From NCBI GenBank assembly GCA_917880885.1, contig OU862915.1:40928676-40992675 (forward strand): a DNA stretch of 64,000 bases, given 5' to 3'. Position 1 is the stretch's first letter. Every line of letters begins with the position of its first letter. This stretch comes from Limnephilus marmoratus. Lineage: Eukaryota; Arthropoda; Insecta; Trichoptera; Limnephilidae. Below the pieces are notes generated by a model. That model ran no database searches, had not been told where the DNA came from, and saw nothing but the letters and a program-made list of their open reading frames with translations. The position numbers and the translations under genes are program-made. Below, piece by piece: positions 49,901-57,109 of this stretch.

Positions 49901-51718
49901 CACGTAATAGAGAACTCCAGTCATTTATTTTTTATTTTTAATGAAGCACGTAATAGAGAACTCCAGTCCATTTTTTAATGAATAATGACCTTCTGACTTA
50001 AATAACTGCATATTTTTGTTTTAGAGTTTGTTTTAATATTTAAAATAATTTTCAAAGTTAAAATTTTTCAAGATCCCCGAAAAACACCGCACGTATAGTG
50101 AATCGTATGACAGTTATGCGGAAGAAAGTATGGTACTTAAAACATTATTTAGGTGGAATTATTTATTTATTATATTATATTTATTATGTTATTATATTTT
50201 TCAATATTATTACGGGAGAGTGGTATAGAAATTGTTTGAAATTATTATTTTTTTTACTTTTAAAATCAATACTATCTCAAACGGAGCATCACCAGCACAC
50301 TGCAAAAATTGTAGGCAAATAAGATACAGGCGATACAGCGCCTACCAGCTGATCGATGACGGCCATTTTGAATTCGAAGTTCGTAGAGAAGTGAGTCGTT
50401 CGCGAACGAGTTGGCTCAGTGACCCGGACCTTCATACGGATCCGTAAATCTACGAACACACTTACTCGCGGTTCGCGGATCTTTGCGAACGAGTGAGCGG
50501 GTAGCAATTGCTACTAGGTAGCATCCTCTTTGGCTTCTAATGAGCAAGTGTGTCCGTAGCTTAATTCATTCGTTCAATTGAGCCGATTCACTGAACCGGA
50601 TCTTTTCATTCTCGTTCAACTGAGCCACTTTGCTCTAGGTAGCATTTTGATGTAGCATATTATACAATTTTTGGGAAAATGTGTTTCAAAGTAGGAATAA
50701 AAAATTAATGTGTTGAAGGGGCATGGAAATGTGTTGTCTAATAGACTTGATTGTGATAAAGCTTAATTCATCTGGACCATTGGCTGTATTTGTGTTAAGT
50801 TTGTCAATGTTTTTTATAATTTTAGATTCAGTTACAAGTTAAAACAAGTTAGCAACCATAATAATTAAGATATGTCTAAATAACCTTAGGAAATATTTTA
50901 TTTAAATCAAATAAAATACATTGCTCACTACATTAAAAAAAACTGTTGCTTTGGCATGAAACAATACAAATATTTATATACAATCACCATTATTTGAACG
51001 TATGTTTTTTATGTAATTTATCGTTAGGTATCATTAGTTATCTACCATAATCTTCTTTCATTTTTACTGTTTCCAAGTTTGCGTCTACTGTGATATTGAA
51101 ACAAATCGCTCCATTTCTACAAAGGTTTGGCAGAGAATGGGACAACATTAAAAATAATCTGTAAATATTTTAACTATCCCTTTTCCCTTGATAATAAAAG
51201 GAACTGATTATTGTGCGACGACGTAAGATTTCACTTATAGGGGATTGAAGCCGCGACGTCTGGGTGACACTTGGTCACAAATATTTCTACTGATCCGTCT
51301 CCTGTCTGGACTCAAGTAATTTTTTTGCTTAAATACGCTTTCAGGATTGTATATGACGTCCCCGATTTTTACATTCACCTACTTGTACTTCATAATATAT
51401 CGCTTATCCACTGTTCCATAACTAAACAGAACATTAACAAACATAATAGTTATATAAAGTCATAAAAAGTGGTGTCAATAATTACAAACCTAACCTAGAA
51501 GTTGCTAAGTCGTTATTTACAATAGACTTAATATGACGTCCTTGTTCCTTCTAGAAGTCAAATAGATGAAATTGATTTTACGGGCAAAAAACGTAGCACA
51601 AATTGTGTAGCGCCAGACTGTTTTAAAATTAAGATTAATAATATTAACACTTACGTGCAAACACTGCATTACTAAAACAGAATAATGATAAAACAAACAC
51701 AGGCTGAAAGAACATCAT
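28487..51718 (-). CDS. Two-CLIP-domain secreted trypsin-like serine protease (six coding exons)
   Basis: Exons joined by splice sites and phase give a 473-residue protein: signal peptide 1-21, CLIP domain 1 (Cys25 to Cys77), a Pro-rich linker, CLIP domain 2 (Cys116 to Cys168), linker, and a chymotrypsin-fold catalytic domain from IIGG at 212. The triad is His257 (TAGHC), Asp319 (NDIAV) and Ser419 (GDSGGP). Asp413 at the base of the S1 pocket predicts cleavage after Arg or Lys. Cys203 likely bonds to Cys339 and holds the light chain. CLIPB-type proteases with two CLIP domains include moth prophenoloxidase-activating enzymes, so a melanisation or Toll-cascade role is inferred. The residue before IIGG is Ser211, with Glu-Glu before it, unlike the usual Arg/Lys. 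Intron 1 is about 16.2 kb and carries many transposons. Confidence 0.88.
29628..29827 (-). CDS. Protease exon 5: catalytic Asp
   Basis: It runs from acceptor TTATTACAG to donor GTAAAA, phase 1. It encodes IRLGEYD, the extra Cys pair (VDCIQ and QDCNEE) typical of CLIPB proteases, IIPHPDY and the Asp motif NDIAVIRL. A LINE ends about 50 bases upstream of the acceptor, within intron 4. Confidence 0.88.
29878..31709 (-). pseudogene. LINE reverse transcriptase remnant in protease intron 4
   Basis: On the minus strand 31693-30803 encodes RT fingers and palm (KTCGPDDIPVEVLK, FACFMDYEKAFDRVKH, IAIQRGVRQSCTLSPLLFNL). The frame is then interrupted by about 110 bases of A/T-rich sequence flanked by AAAGAT repeats (about 30710-30815). 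It resumes with a damaged active site reading CADG in place of YADD, a C-terminal part (RFRYLSSILT, WSVLLYGCEICTL) and, near 30050-29900, VEELFRVAQDRETFSRVIANV. The endonuclease is missing. It has the same strand as the host gene. Confidence 0.8.
31726..31801. repeat. 35-bp-arm hairpin in protease intron 4
   Basis: Arms 31726-31760 and 31767-31801 are reverse complements with two mismatches and a 6-base loop TCGTAT. The loop-proximal part is GTAAAAGAACTAGAG and its complement. It abuts the 5' end of the LINE remnant. It may be a tiny foldback element or an RNA hairpin. Confidence 0.8.
32174..32418 (-). CDS. Protease exon 4: activation region and catalytic His
   Basis: It starts after CATTCCAG and ends at donor GTAAGC, phase 2. 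It encodes the light-chain Cys (PDKCGED), the activation junction EES-IIGG, an N-glycosylation sequon (NAT) right after it, QYPWLALVEY and the catalytic TAGHC. No Arg or Lys precedes IIGG. Confidence 0.88.
32419..33693. other. Intron 3 of the protease gene
   Basis: No mobile element or RNA gene was recognised. Confidence 0.5.
33694..34022 (-). CDS. Protease exon 3: end of CLIP 1, Pro-rich linker, CLIP domain 2
   Basis: The acceptor ATGTCACAG leads into TTTGCTGCC, coding the CC that closes CLIP 1. A linker rich in Pro, Thr and Arg follows (RPTPLQERPTPPPTIPRP), then CLIP 2 with SCTTPDGTSGICININNC, LFRGPKPLS, FLRRSACRGP and NICC. It ends at CAG before donor GTAAAA, phase 0. An upstream in-frame ATG (MILFLLFTYVTV) looks like a signal peptide but lies in the intron's polypyrimidine region. 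Confidence 0.85.
34310..35000 (-). pseudogene. Mariner-type transposase remnant in protease intron 2
   Basis: The minus-strand reading includes WVAHYTPE, then KIMASVFWD, the VELLQGNTINAQQY block and the C-terminal catalytic PVFPDLAPSDYQVF. These are mariner/Tc1 hallmarks (normally FWD..G and SPDLAPSDYHLF). Frameshifts and a stop after FWD inactivate it. TIRs were not identified. It lies between exons 2 and 3. Confidence 0.8.
35283..35441 (-). CDS. Protease exon 2: CLIP domain 1
   Basis: The acceptor TTTTCCAG precedes it and the donor GTAAAT follows. It encodes NYCTTPSQDPGQC, ILITQCPTLLSILKNK and MLRDSQCGAP, ending in a split Val codon completed by exon 3 to give the CC pair. The six cysteines show the CLIP spacing. 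It is too short and too split to appear as an ATG-started open frame, and was found from the cysteine pattern. Confidence 0.85.
35870..35985. repeat. Short minisatellite in intron 1
   Basis: The unit GTACAATAGTGTAA-like is repeated about four to six times with small changes (GTACAATAGTGTAAGA, GTACAATAGTGTAAAA, GTACAATAGTGTACAG, GTGTACAGTGTAATAA). The surrounding 35442-36095 has no gene. Confidence 0.75.
36096..38207 (-). mobile_element. 2.1-kb DNA transposon with 15-bp perfect TIRs
   Basis: CAAGTACTGCCCCAA at 36096-36110 is exactly inverted at 38193-38207, and both ends continue into TTGAATT-like blocks. The pair brackets the minus-strand coding remnant at 36303-37670. No target duplication was recognised in the flanks. 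This makes the uncharacterised protein a likely transposase or transposon accessory. Confidence 0.65.
36303..37670 (-). pseudogene. Uncharacterised transposon protein (SRWLT / CHTQA family)
   Basis: The first segment, at about 37658-37353, is Lys/Arg-rich (KNWMISKDAARRYLISLL). The best part at 37079-36640 has MCRAIAEVQC, CHSRWLTTANTILRLYIST, VYAPMWFKIK, YGARHLHETI and DPVIRRKGYFGYSEDILINM. After a frameshift come PTFNFNTADFIDLINWE, MPCHTQATERCIK and RIMPVFNSKMYY, matching the fragment at 1-308. At least two frameshifts are present. I recognise it as a repeated arthropod protein type but know no function. No clear DDE triad could be fixed by eye. Confidence 0.7.
38334..40690 (-). pseudogene. 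Degenerate LINE: ORF1 remnant, endonuclease, RT
   Basis: In order on the minus strand. At 40690-40332 is an ORF1 C-terminal domain of the baculovirus-FP-like type (INEQLTPQNKHLLFLAK, GYKFIWAKNG). At 40188-39952 is the endonuclease start (MNIRSLRKYFDELCDLLDC, ILTETQMKE). At 39721-39600 is its end (PTRENLNNSTTLDHIFVKTH). From 39500-38900 is RT with many stops. At 38696-38334 is the C-terminus (SLMYGIIGRGSALDAFIKPLQ). The order shows a nearly complete but old element of the Jockey/CR1 group in protease intron 1. Confidence 0.75.
40901..40937 (-). ncRNA. Decayed hammerhead motif (PLE-type terminus)
   Basis: The minus strand reads ACGAAGA (for CUGANGA, two changes), one extra A, a perfect stem II GGAAC-GTTT-GTTCC, then GAAA, stem III ACC/GGT without loop, and T in the cleavage position. 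The layout equals that of the motifs at 9525 and 42515. Loss of the CU of the core predicts that it is inactive. Confidence 0.55.
40938..41771. other. Unassigned sequence in intron 1
   Basis: No gene or clear repeat was recognised. Confidence 0.45.
41772..42386 (-). mobile_element. LINE-P copy B, 3' segment
   Basis: Poly(A) (a T run) and the nested hairpin (AGGCCCTGAGGATAATAACT ... CTCAGGGCCT) are followed by antisense C-terminal coding (protein STARLWKDLPASVFSPSYN). The segment stops at CACTTAGA, where copy C continues with GTTACACCAAGC. The continuation is found at 44437, beyond a 2.05-kb insertion. Confidence 0.85.
42515..42552 (-). ncRNA. Hammerhead ribozyme motif (intact core) in the PLE
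   Basis: On the minus strand: GTC (stem I, 42552-42550), CTGATGA (42549-42543), one extra T, stem II GGTAC-GGAG-GTACC (42541-42528), GAAA (42527-42524), stem III ACC/GGT with no loop (42524-42519), A at 42518 as the cleavage base, then GAC (42517-42515) closing stem I. Predicted cleavage is between 42518 and 42517. Stem I differs from the 9525 motif by a compensating pair (GUC/GAC against AUC/GAU). Hammerheads in PLE terminal repeats are established. Confidence 0.75.
42784..43518 (-). CDS. PLE reverse transcriptase C-terminus and GIY-YIG endonuclease (partial)
   Basis: The 244-codon frame is open. It starts with a block FLDLTLSIIENKIHF and FRKPTFTDTVIHNTSNHP, the conserved end of the PLE RT domain, then SAFHSMIHRLV and a linker. 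Near residues 165-215 is the GIY-YIG module: SGVYKISCNDC, FYIGQTSRNVETRVKEH, and EFAEHLINKDHTF with its Glu/His region. In PLEs this endonuclease cleaves target DNA to prime reverse transcription. The natural N-terminus is missing. The first codons (IFLPST) overlap the inverted arm, so no true start exists. Confidence 0.9.
   Translation of the reverse strand: MIFLPSTLNFLDLTLSIIENKIHFNIFRKPTFTDTVIHNTSNHPTSHKHSAFHSMIHRLVTTPLSNVNYTNELNTIKLIAHNNGYETQLIDRILAKKLRSISINKYIYSSPISFNNNNINREWRRILYINNLSSSCTIKFPPEIKPAFYTNNNLGKLLINAKDGEDILSHSGVYKISCNDCPAFYIGQTSRNVETRVKEHIRCLTSSGFSEFAEHLINKDHTFNRDTGIKVLHKNGIGLRLNNL
44437..45163 (-). pseudogene. LINE-P copy B, RT palm segment
   Basis: It resumes LINE-P with GGTTACACCAAGCATATCG. 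The minus-strand coding has TWIADFLRERSIQAVADG, AGVPRGSVLSSTLF, the CYADDST catalytic box and, upstream, INDKLLTYLEKNKIINDRQY and YISKAFDRVWHRG (motif A region damaged). Frameshifts and a deletion after the YADD region are present. It ends at the SINE-P insertion. Confidence 0.85.
45168..45435 (+). mobile_element. SINE-P copy inserted into LINE-P, with target duplication
   Basis: GTTGGTT stands before (45161-45167) and after (45436-45442) the element. Copy C of LINE-P shows the uninterrupted site (GTAGTTGGCCGGGTTGG). The insert has the SINE-P body (TTCCCGGGTTCATGGGGTGA, AGATTCCTACCCACC) and the sense 3' hairpin (GGCCCTGAGGG ... CCTCAGGGCC, CCTGTGTGGAGCTCACGT) followed by about 16 A. The opposite orientation to LINE-P makes this a clean nested retroposon. 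Confidence 0.92.
45443..45540 (-). pseudogene. LINE-P copy B, 5'-most segment
   Basis: It continues the RT coding beyond the SINE-P: antisense of PIPK.GDRSNPANYRP-type RT motif 1 sequence, with TCCAACCAGAGGGCACAGAG identical to copy C. Similarity ends near 45540. Confidence 0.8.
45757..46175 (+). repeat. tRNA-like SINE head followed by a ~140-bp tandem duplication
   Basis: GGCGTGGTCTAGCGGTAAGG and GGTTGCGGGATTGAATACC make an A-box/B-box pair in a tRNA-like head. It is followed by two direct copies of about 140 bp (about 45885-46025 and 46030-46170), sharing ACCTCTATATT, AATTGTTCTAAAATCTA and GTGTATATTAGAAATTAATA. I do not call a tRNA gene because the anticodon arm and acceptor stem are not well formed. 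Confidence 0.7.
46205..46575 (+). mobile_element. SINE-G copy, body and tail
   Basis: From GGCAAATAAATTTTATTTGA through AGCGGCACGTTCCAGAGTGG to GGCTCTTGTGCGGTATTCA it matches 9183-9507, ending in an A-rich tail. The tRNA head seen at 9107 is not directly attached here. The head at 45757 may be its displaced equivalent. Confidence 0.75.
46990..47330 (-). pseudogene. LINE RT C-terminal fragment
   Basis: The minus strand encodes VKAKLWHKIIIQHIFTPLRR, HKYSTRFTRNDRLIDP and QRTFDYNKPKIFNEI, the C-terminal 'H.Y.TR ... Y..PK.FN' pattern of insect LINEs. No catalytic part remains. Confidence 0.55.
47732..47906. mobile_element. Small MITE with ~30-bp TIRs and poly(C) interior
   Basis: The left end AGCTTAGGGAACGTACCCAT, continuing ACTACGTGA, is inverted at 47877-47906 with one mismatch. 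The 110-base interior has two C runs of 14 or more. No clear target duplication. Similar GGGAACGTACCCATACTACG ends are common among insect MITEs. Confidence 0.8.
47930..48430 (+). repeat. CT-rich repeat fragments
   Basis: Two CT-rich tracts separated by TATGAAATACACAAACGACTC resemble the CT-rich body of the repeats at 4024-5340. Frames here encode only Pro/Ser/Phe low-complexity sequence. Confidence 0.5.
48519..49663. mobile_element. Foldback element with ~245-bp inverted repeats around a satellite
   Basis: Left arm about 48519-48765 and right arm about 49412-49663 are reverse complements with scattered changes. They share TTTCGGTTTACGGAAGGTCT, TTTTTCGGAAAGCAATATTA and TATTGGAAGTATTATGACAG. 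The outermost blocks are GGCGCAAAACTACC and its relative. No transposase is present. The architecture (long TIRs, internal tandem array) is that of foldback/Galileo-like elements, but I cannot assign a superfamily. Confidence 0.75.
48871..49330. repeat. ~94-bp satellite array with CCTAA runs
   Basis: CTAGGTTTGTGTAACATGGT recurs at 48889, 48961, 49055, 49148 and 49243 (spacing 72, 94, 93, 95). Each unit continues with GCCCCTTTATACCGCCTGCT. Short CCTAA runs (the insect telomere unit) lie at 48876-48886 and 48939-48959 in the first, shorter unit. The array is the interior of the foldback element. Confidence 0.85.
49950..50672 (-). repeat. Repeat R, right copy (inverted partner of 7635-8445)
   Basis: Reversed, it follows the left copy from AATGCTACATCA through GGCTCAGTTGAACGAGAATG to GGACTGGAGTTCTCTATTAC, with a deletion of about 90 bp in total. 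A 25-base piece with AAGCACGTAATAGAGAACTC is present twice at its left edge (from about 49898 and 49944). Confidence 0.75.
50673..51654. other. Unassigned sequence at the start of intron 1
   Basis: AT-rich, no recognisable element. It contains the first part of the protease intron after exon 1. Confidence 0.45.
51655..51718 (-). CDS. Protease exon 1: signal peptide
   Basis: It begins with ATGATG (51718-51713) and encodes MMFFQPVFVLSLFCFSNAVF followed by Ala and the first base of codon 22, then the donor GTAAGT. The hydrophobic core and the Ala-X-Ala-like end fit a cleavable signal peptide. Joined to exon 2 it gives A-Q-N-Y-C, placing the first CLIP cysteine a few residues after cleavage. The phase (1) matches exon 2. 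The exon is only 64 bases and lies 16.2 kb from the next one. Confidence 0.8.
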
Positions 51719-52594
51719 CTTGTTCGAAACTTGATTTTGAAAAATTCAAACAAGTAACCACAAAGTAAACACGGCTGCTAGGGTAATAATAATTTTGGCA
51801 ACAGTGTCAACAACTTTACGAAGATGCCACCCCCTTGCTTGCCAAAGTATGACTACTGAACGACCAAGAGCTGGCAGAATTTTTGAAAAATAATTACACA
51901 TTACACAGCTACTTGTTGTAAGGTTTAGAGCAGGGTTGACACATTTCGTATGTTTTTAATACCTACGTACATAAATTTTCAAATAGTTTTTATTGGAAAT
52001 GCTAGATTATCGAAATGTTATATGAATAGATAACTGGACATCCCGTGTTTTGATTGTTATATTTAATTGTTATTTGATTGTTATGTATGCCTCAGATTTT
52101 ACGGTATTCAAAATCAAAGCAAGAGGATGTTTAAATATTATCTAAATTGTGTTAATAGCATAATACAATATTTAAATCACTGATTTACCTCCTTTCAAAC
52201 ATGCTAAACAATGCTTCCAATGTAAAGCTAATAATACTTAAACATCGAACAATACTTCGGTTGGTGTTTTCCTGCAGAACGTTAGTAAACTATCCAATTA
52301 AGTCAAGTGTAAACGACCTGATTATAGAAATTTTAGGTGATTAAAAATCTGTTAAGTGTACGTACCTGTGCTCGGACAAGTAATATTATAATTATTTGGT
52401 GATACGTCACAGGCGACCGGTGGTCCATTTGTGAAAACGCTTCCTTAACATTCGGAGAAAGTCAGTTCGAATGTCACTGATTGAAAAAAATATTCCTTCT
52501 GTTTTTTTCAACATAATTTGAAATAAATTCTCAAATTCCATTGCTGGGACTGTTATCGTAGTAAATATGTCACGGAAGAACAAAAGCAGATTTT
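51719..52594. other. Region upstream of the protease start codon
   Basis: It should hold the 5' UTR and promoter of the protease gene on the minus strand. I see no convincing TATA box or NF-kB-type site, and transcription start cannot be placed from sequence alone. Confidence 0.4.
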
Positions 52595-52680
52595 GGCGTG
52601 GTGACATAACTGCAAGAGTAAGAGTTCCGAAGAATGTCAGTTCAAACCCCGCTGACTGTAAATAAATGAAGACTTTTTTT
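52595..52680 (+). mobile_element. tRNA-derived SINE fragment
   Basis: TGGCGTGGTGACATAACTGC followed by a B-box-like AGTTCAAACCCC and then ATAAATGAAGAC before a T run. It is probably related to SINE-I but is too short to be sure. Confidence 0.4.
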
Positions 52681-52889
52681 TTTGTTTTTCATCTTATTTG
52701 CGTAAATATTATAATTATAAAAATAAATATAGAAGTGCAAATGATAAAACATTACAATAAATACAATACGATCGAACGACTCTAACGCTGTATTTTAAAT
52801 GTTTTTATTTTTGTGTCCTTGTAAGTAACAGTAATAAAAAATAAATATGGAGAATTTTACCTCCAGGAAGTGTTCAAAACCAATCACAA

Positions 52890-53935
52890 AGGATTCAATG
52901 TTCTAGTACTCTTTCTGCGAAGAAACTCGCCATTTTATTGTATTAGCGAGGGGCAATATCGGAAGTTCCCCAAGAAAAACGCACGAACATCAAATGCAGT
53001 GGATGCAAGACAAAAACTTGAGAGAGGAGAACGCCCCTCCTCCTGCCAACGTCATTAAACCTGGCCTAATTCCAGAACAAACTCTTCTTATGGAGCAGTA
53101 CTCCGTCAAATCAACGTAGAACTCCAAGGTTTTAAGAACATCCAATCAAAAGTGGCAGAAATATACGAAGAATTCAAAGAATTCAAGGCTTCGATAACCT
53201 TCCTTAACAAAGATGTCGAGGATTTGAGGATGAACTTAAAAAGTCAATGCACAAACTGAAAAGCATAGATTTCGTCAAAAAAAACGGAATTCGAAATTTA
53301 CAGTGCTCGAGTTTAAAATTGACGAACAAGAACCCAAAAAAAAATTATTGCTGAAAGAAGAGTAATACCGGAGGCCGAAGAGGAGAGAGAGAGAAAATCG
53401 GATCTACCGAATGAGAAAATTTATAAACCGTAATTTTTTTTTGTGCATTACAGATTAATATCATCCTATTACAATACACACAGCATATTAGATTGGATTA
53501 TGTACATGTAGGTACATTGTATATACAATATAAACACATTATTGTGTATCACATCATCTGATTGCATAAATAAAATTACAATAAATATTTTAGAGTTCTT
53601 GCCTACAATTACTCATGAAACAAAATAATACTACTTAATATTCAACAAAAGTAAATAAATACACACATACAGCCTCCTCGAGAAATAATATTGAATCAAC
53701 CTGGTAGGCCAACCCCAACAAAAACCAGGCGTATAATTGCGCGGTTCAAATGCATACACTTGGATTCTGCGTAAAAAGGTACAATTTCAACGATGCTAGT
53801 AAGGAAAGCAAACTCAACACAAGCTGGATAGGCCTCTCCGGACCGCTAACACCAGTATATACATCGGAACATTTAACATCAACAATGAACGCCTACTTTA
53901 CTTAGCGAAAAAGACCGCTATTGAAAAAAAACAGC
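52890..53935 (+). pseudogene. LINE ORF1 remnant (zinc-knuckle-like start, coiled coil, FP-like C-terminus)
   Basis: In shifting frames: a Cys-containing start (near 52925-53005), a coiled-coil stretch RQINVELQGFKNIQSKVAEI and EEFKEFKASITFLNKDVEDL (53105-53230), and after a gap NNERLLYLAKKTAIEKKQLF near 53885-53935. This is the ORF1 layout of insect Jockey/CR1-group LINEs. It is cut by LINE-P copy C. Confidence 0.6.
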
Positions 53936-55098
53936 TTTTTTCCACACGGGAGGCCCAGAGGAAAATAATTTCGATCAGGACCTATGTCATCTGGGATGCT
54001 GCGTGGAGGGTCTTTTTGAGGAGAGGAAGGAATGAACATTGGTCTTGAAGAGACCCATGTTGTAGGAAGGAGGAAACACAGAGGACGACAAATCATTCCA
54101 CAGCCGAGCTGTTGAACACATGAACGAGTCGAAGAAACGAGCCATTCTCATGTGACAAATGTCAACGGTGTACAAATTTTGGGCACGCGATTGGCGTGTT
54201 TCCCGACTATGCACCAGTGCCGAAGGGATCATCTTCCATTATAATACCGGAAGGGTATTTTTCAGGTATTTTGGAGCTCCAGACCAGAGGTAGCTGCCAA
54301 ATTCAACCGTGGGGCAGATTTGTATAGGGTTAGCAGTTGTGTACTATTAAAGTATCTGCGGGCCCTGTACAGTACGCCTAGTTTTTGGGAGGCTAACTTT
54401 ACTCTGGCTTCGATGGAGCCCCCATACCTGAGCTGGTCACTTAGAGTTACACCAAGCATATTAATGGAGGGCCTATTCGGAAGATTGCTACCGTGAGCTG
54501 TTGGAGTTTGTGAGCTCTTTGGGGTTTGTCAAACAAAAAGCTATCATGAACTGTACTGTCATCCGCGTAACAATGAATTGGTGCACATGACAAAAGGTCG
54601 TTAATGTGCAACAAAAACAAAGTCGGAAACAGAACCGATCCCTGCGGGACTCCAGCATTTATCACGGGTGAGGAAGAGGTGAAACCATCAGCTACCGTCT
54701 GAATCGACCTCTCCCTCAAGAAGTCGGAAACCCAAGTACCCAAGCATGCGGGAAGTCCCTAAGAAGGCAGTTTGTTGACAAGTCCTCGGTTGTTAATAAT
54801 TTTGTTCTTCTCGAGGTATGTGAGCAGTTTGTCGTTGATCACACGCTCCATCACCTTAGACAGAACAGATGTGATCGCCGTGGGGCGGTAGTTGGCCGGG
54901 TTGGAGCGGTCACCATTCTTTGGAATAGGATGGATAACCGCTTTTTTCCAACCAGAGGGCACAGAGCAAGTCTTCAGGGACATTTTAAAAAGCTTCATCA
55001 AAATTGGAGCTATTTCTGCAGCGCACTTCTGCAGCACCAGGGCAGGTATTCCGTCAGGCCTACTAGCTTTATTAACATCAAGCCCTCGTAAAATTATG
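53936..55098 (-). pseudogene. LINE-P copy C, internally deleted
   Basis: The 3' hairpin (with substitutions) is at 53940-54010, followed by the antisense C-terminus, a deletion near 54255, RT with CYADDST (near 54560) and GVPQGSVLFPTLF, another deletion near 54792, and RT motif 0-1 with MLFKMSLKTCSVPSGWKKA-type sequence (LMKLFKMSLKTCSVPSGWKK). It extends further 5' than copy A and supplies the uninterrupted reference for the insertions in copy B. Confidence 0.85.
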
Positions 55099-55535
55099 AT
55101 TTAGACACATTTATTATGTTATATAAAACCCTTGTCAGATGCCAACTTGAATATAACTCTACGTTATGGTCTCCATTTTACAACATTCATTCAGACAACA
55201 TTGAAAAGATTCAGCGGAAGTTTCTAAGGTTTATAAACTATAAATTGCATATTCCTATACTAAACATTGATTACAATTATCTTCTGGATAAAACGTCTCT
55301 ATTGAAACTTTCAGAAAGAAGAATAAGCACAGATTTAATACTATTACATAAAATACTGCATTACAAAATTGACTGTTCTGAATTACTTCAATTTATCAAT
55401 ATCCATGTTCCCCAAAAATAATGTCGACATTTATTACCCTTCTACTTCAATAACACCAGGACACTAGCTTATCAAAATTCTCCGTTTCCGAGACTTCACA
55501 GTCTCGGAAATAAATATTCTAATCTAGGTGATATA
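55099..55535 (+). pseudogene. LINE RT C-terminus, plus strand
   Basis: LYKTLVRCQLEYNSTLWSPF, NIEKIQRKFLRFINYKL and STDLILLHKILHYKID are the conserved C-terminal RT blocks. A nonsense codon (TAA near 55420) is followed in frame by RTLAYQNSPFPRLHSLGNKY, the usual end of such proteins. It is interrupted by the minus-strand LINE at 55536. Its 3' UTR probably resumes at 57110. Confidence 0.75.
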
Positions 55536-57107
55536 TATATATATTTTTTTTTTTTTTAGTAATAGAAGGTACATAAATTACAAATAATTTTTATACAGTA
55601 ATTAATTACATAGTAGAATATTTGATGTACCCCCATAATTAAGCAAGGCTTGTGTGTATGGGGGGGTGTTATTGTATTGCTTTTTTTATATCATTCAGTT
55701 TAAGTTTTCAGTATAATTTTTGAGGTGAGTTTTAAAATTTTTTATATTGGTATTCATGTTTCTAATTTTTTCTGGTAATGAATTAAAAAAATTTTGCTCC
55801 GAGATATTTATGACTCAATTGTCCAATTTTTTTTTTACATTTTGGAGTGGGAAGTATTGATGTTTGTCTAAGACTTCTGTTATTTTTAAAGGGTGCAACT
55901 TGATTTTTAATATTATCTTTATAAATTTGTAATGTTGCATGATAAAAGTATAATCCACTTAATTTTCTAACCTTAAATTGTTTGAATAAAAGTTCTGACG
56001 AATGTGAGTAGGGTTTTTTTAAAATTGTTTTTATTATTAGTTTTTGTGATATGTAAATTGTTTGTGTTTGATTTTTATATGTACCGCCCCATCCTATAAT
56101 GCCGTATTGTATAATTGATTGACAGAAAGCGAAGTATGTGGTTCTAAGTAATTTTTCGTTTAAAATATCTCTTAAACATCTAAATATATATGTTAGTTTC
56201 CTTATTCTGTTGTTCAGAATGTTTATGTGTGGAGACCATTTTAAACGCTGGTCTATTGTTATGCCCAGGTACTTAATATCAGTTTTGCTTTCTATTTTTG
56301 AACATGATATATTACATTTGTGGTTTTCTGTATTTGTCACAGAGTGGATAATTAAGTTTATTTCTTTAGGTGTTTCTTGTTTTTTAATGAAAAATGGTAA
56401 ATAATAGGTTTTTTTAGAATTTAAAGTCAACAGGTTTTTATCAAACCATAATTTTAGTGCATTGATATCTGTATTTGCCATTTTGATTAATTCAGACCAG
56501 GTGTTTGCTTTTAGTAGAAGGACTGTATCGTCAGCGTAGGAGACAATGTCTCCATATTTAGAAATATTGAATATATCATTGACATATATAATAAATAAAA
56601 ATGGTCCCAAAACTGTACCTTGGGGTATTGAAAAATCGCTATATTTTGAATCGCTGACTTGATTTAGTAATTTTACTTGTTGTGGTCTTTCATGTAAATA
56701 ACTAGCTATCCATGCTAAGACTTTTCCATTAATTCCTATAGATTTTAATTTATTTATTATTTTTTTATGTGATATGCTGTCGAAAGCTTTTTTCAAGTCT
56801 ATAAATATTCCGATACATTTTTTATCGGAATCTAGGGCCGTATATAAATAGTTGGTTATTTTTGCTATCGCGTCGTGAGTACTTGTATTTTTTTTGAAGC
56901 CGAATTGATTATCATTAATTATTTTATTTTCATCTAAGAATGTCCAAATTTGTTTTTTTACAATTTTCTCGTATATTTTTGATATATTTGATAGAAGGGA
57001 AATCGGGCGGTAATTTTGTGGATCTTTAGGACAGTCTGTTTTATAAATGGGAGTTATAATTGCTCTTTTGTAATTATTGGGAAACTCGCCATTTGCTAGA
57101 CTTATAT
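55536..57107 (-). mobile_element. 5'-truncated LINE with intact RT frame
   Basis: The poly(A) (T run at 55546-55558) marks the 3' end on the minus strand. It is flanked on both sides by plus-strand LINE sequence, so it is a nested insertion. It is one of the better preserved RT remnants in the window. Confidence 0.75.
55783..57098 (-). CDS. LINE reverse transcriptase, partial but open (~438 codons)
   Basis: The open reading starts without an ATG because of 5' truncation. NYKRAIITPIYKTDCP, NYRPISLLSNISKIYEKI, QFGFKKNTSTHDAI, then motif A CIGIFIDLKKAFDS, IPQGTVLGPFLFIIYVNDI, catalytic SYADDTVLLL, DIKYLGITIDQRLKWSPHI, FCQSIIQYGIIGWGG and the C-terminus SHKYLGAKFF. The catalytic aspartates are intact. 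The group is CR1/Jockey-like. It lacks the endonuclease and so cannot retrotranspose alone. Confidence 0.82.
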
Positions 57108-57109
57108 TT

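Noticed and set aside
52370..52470. Possible extra coding exon on the minus strand ending in a GTACGT donor
   Set aside because: No domain similarity, no clear acceptor, and the assembled protein is complete without it. An alternative first exon cannot be excluded.
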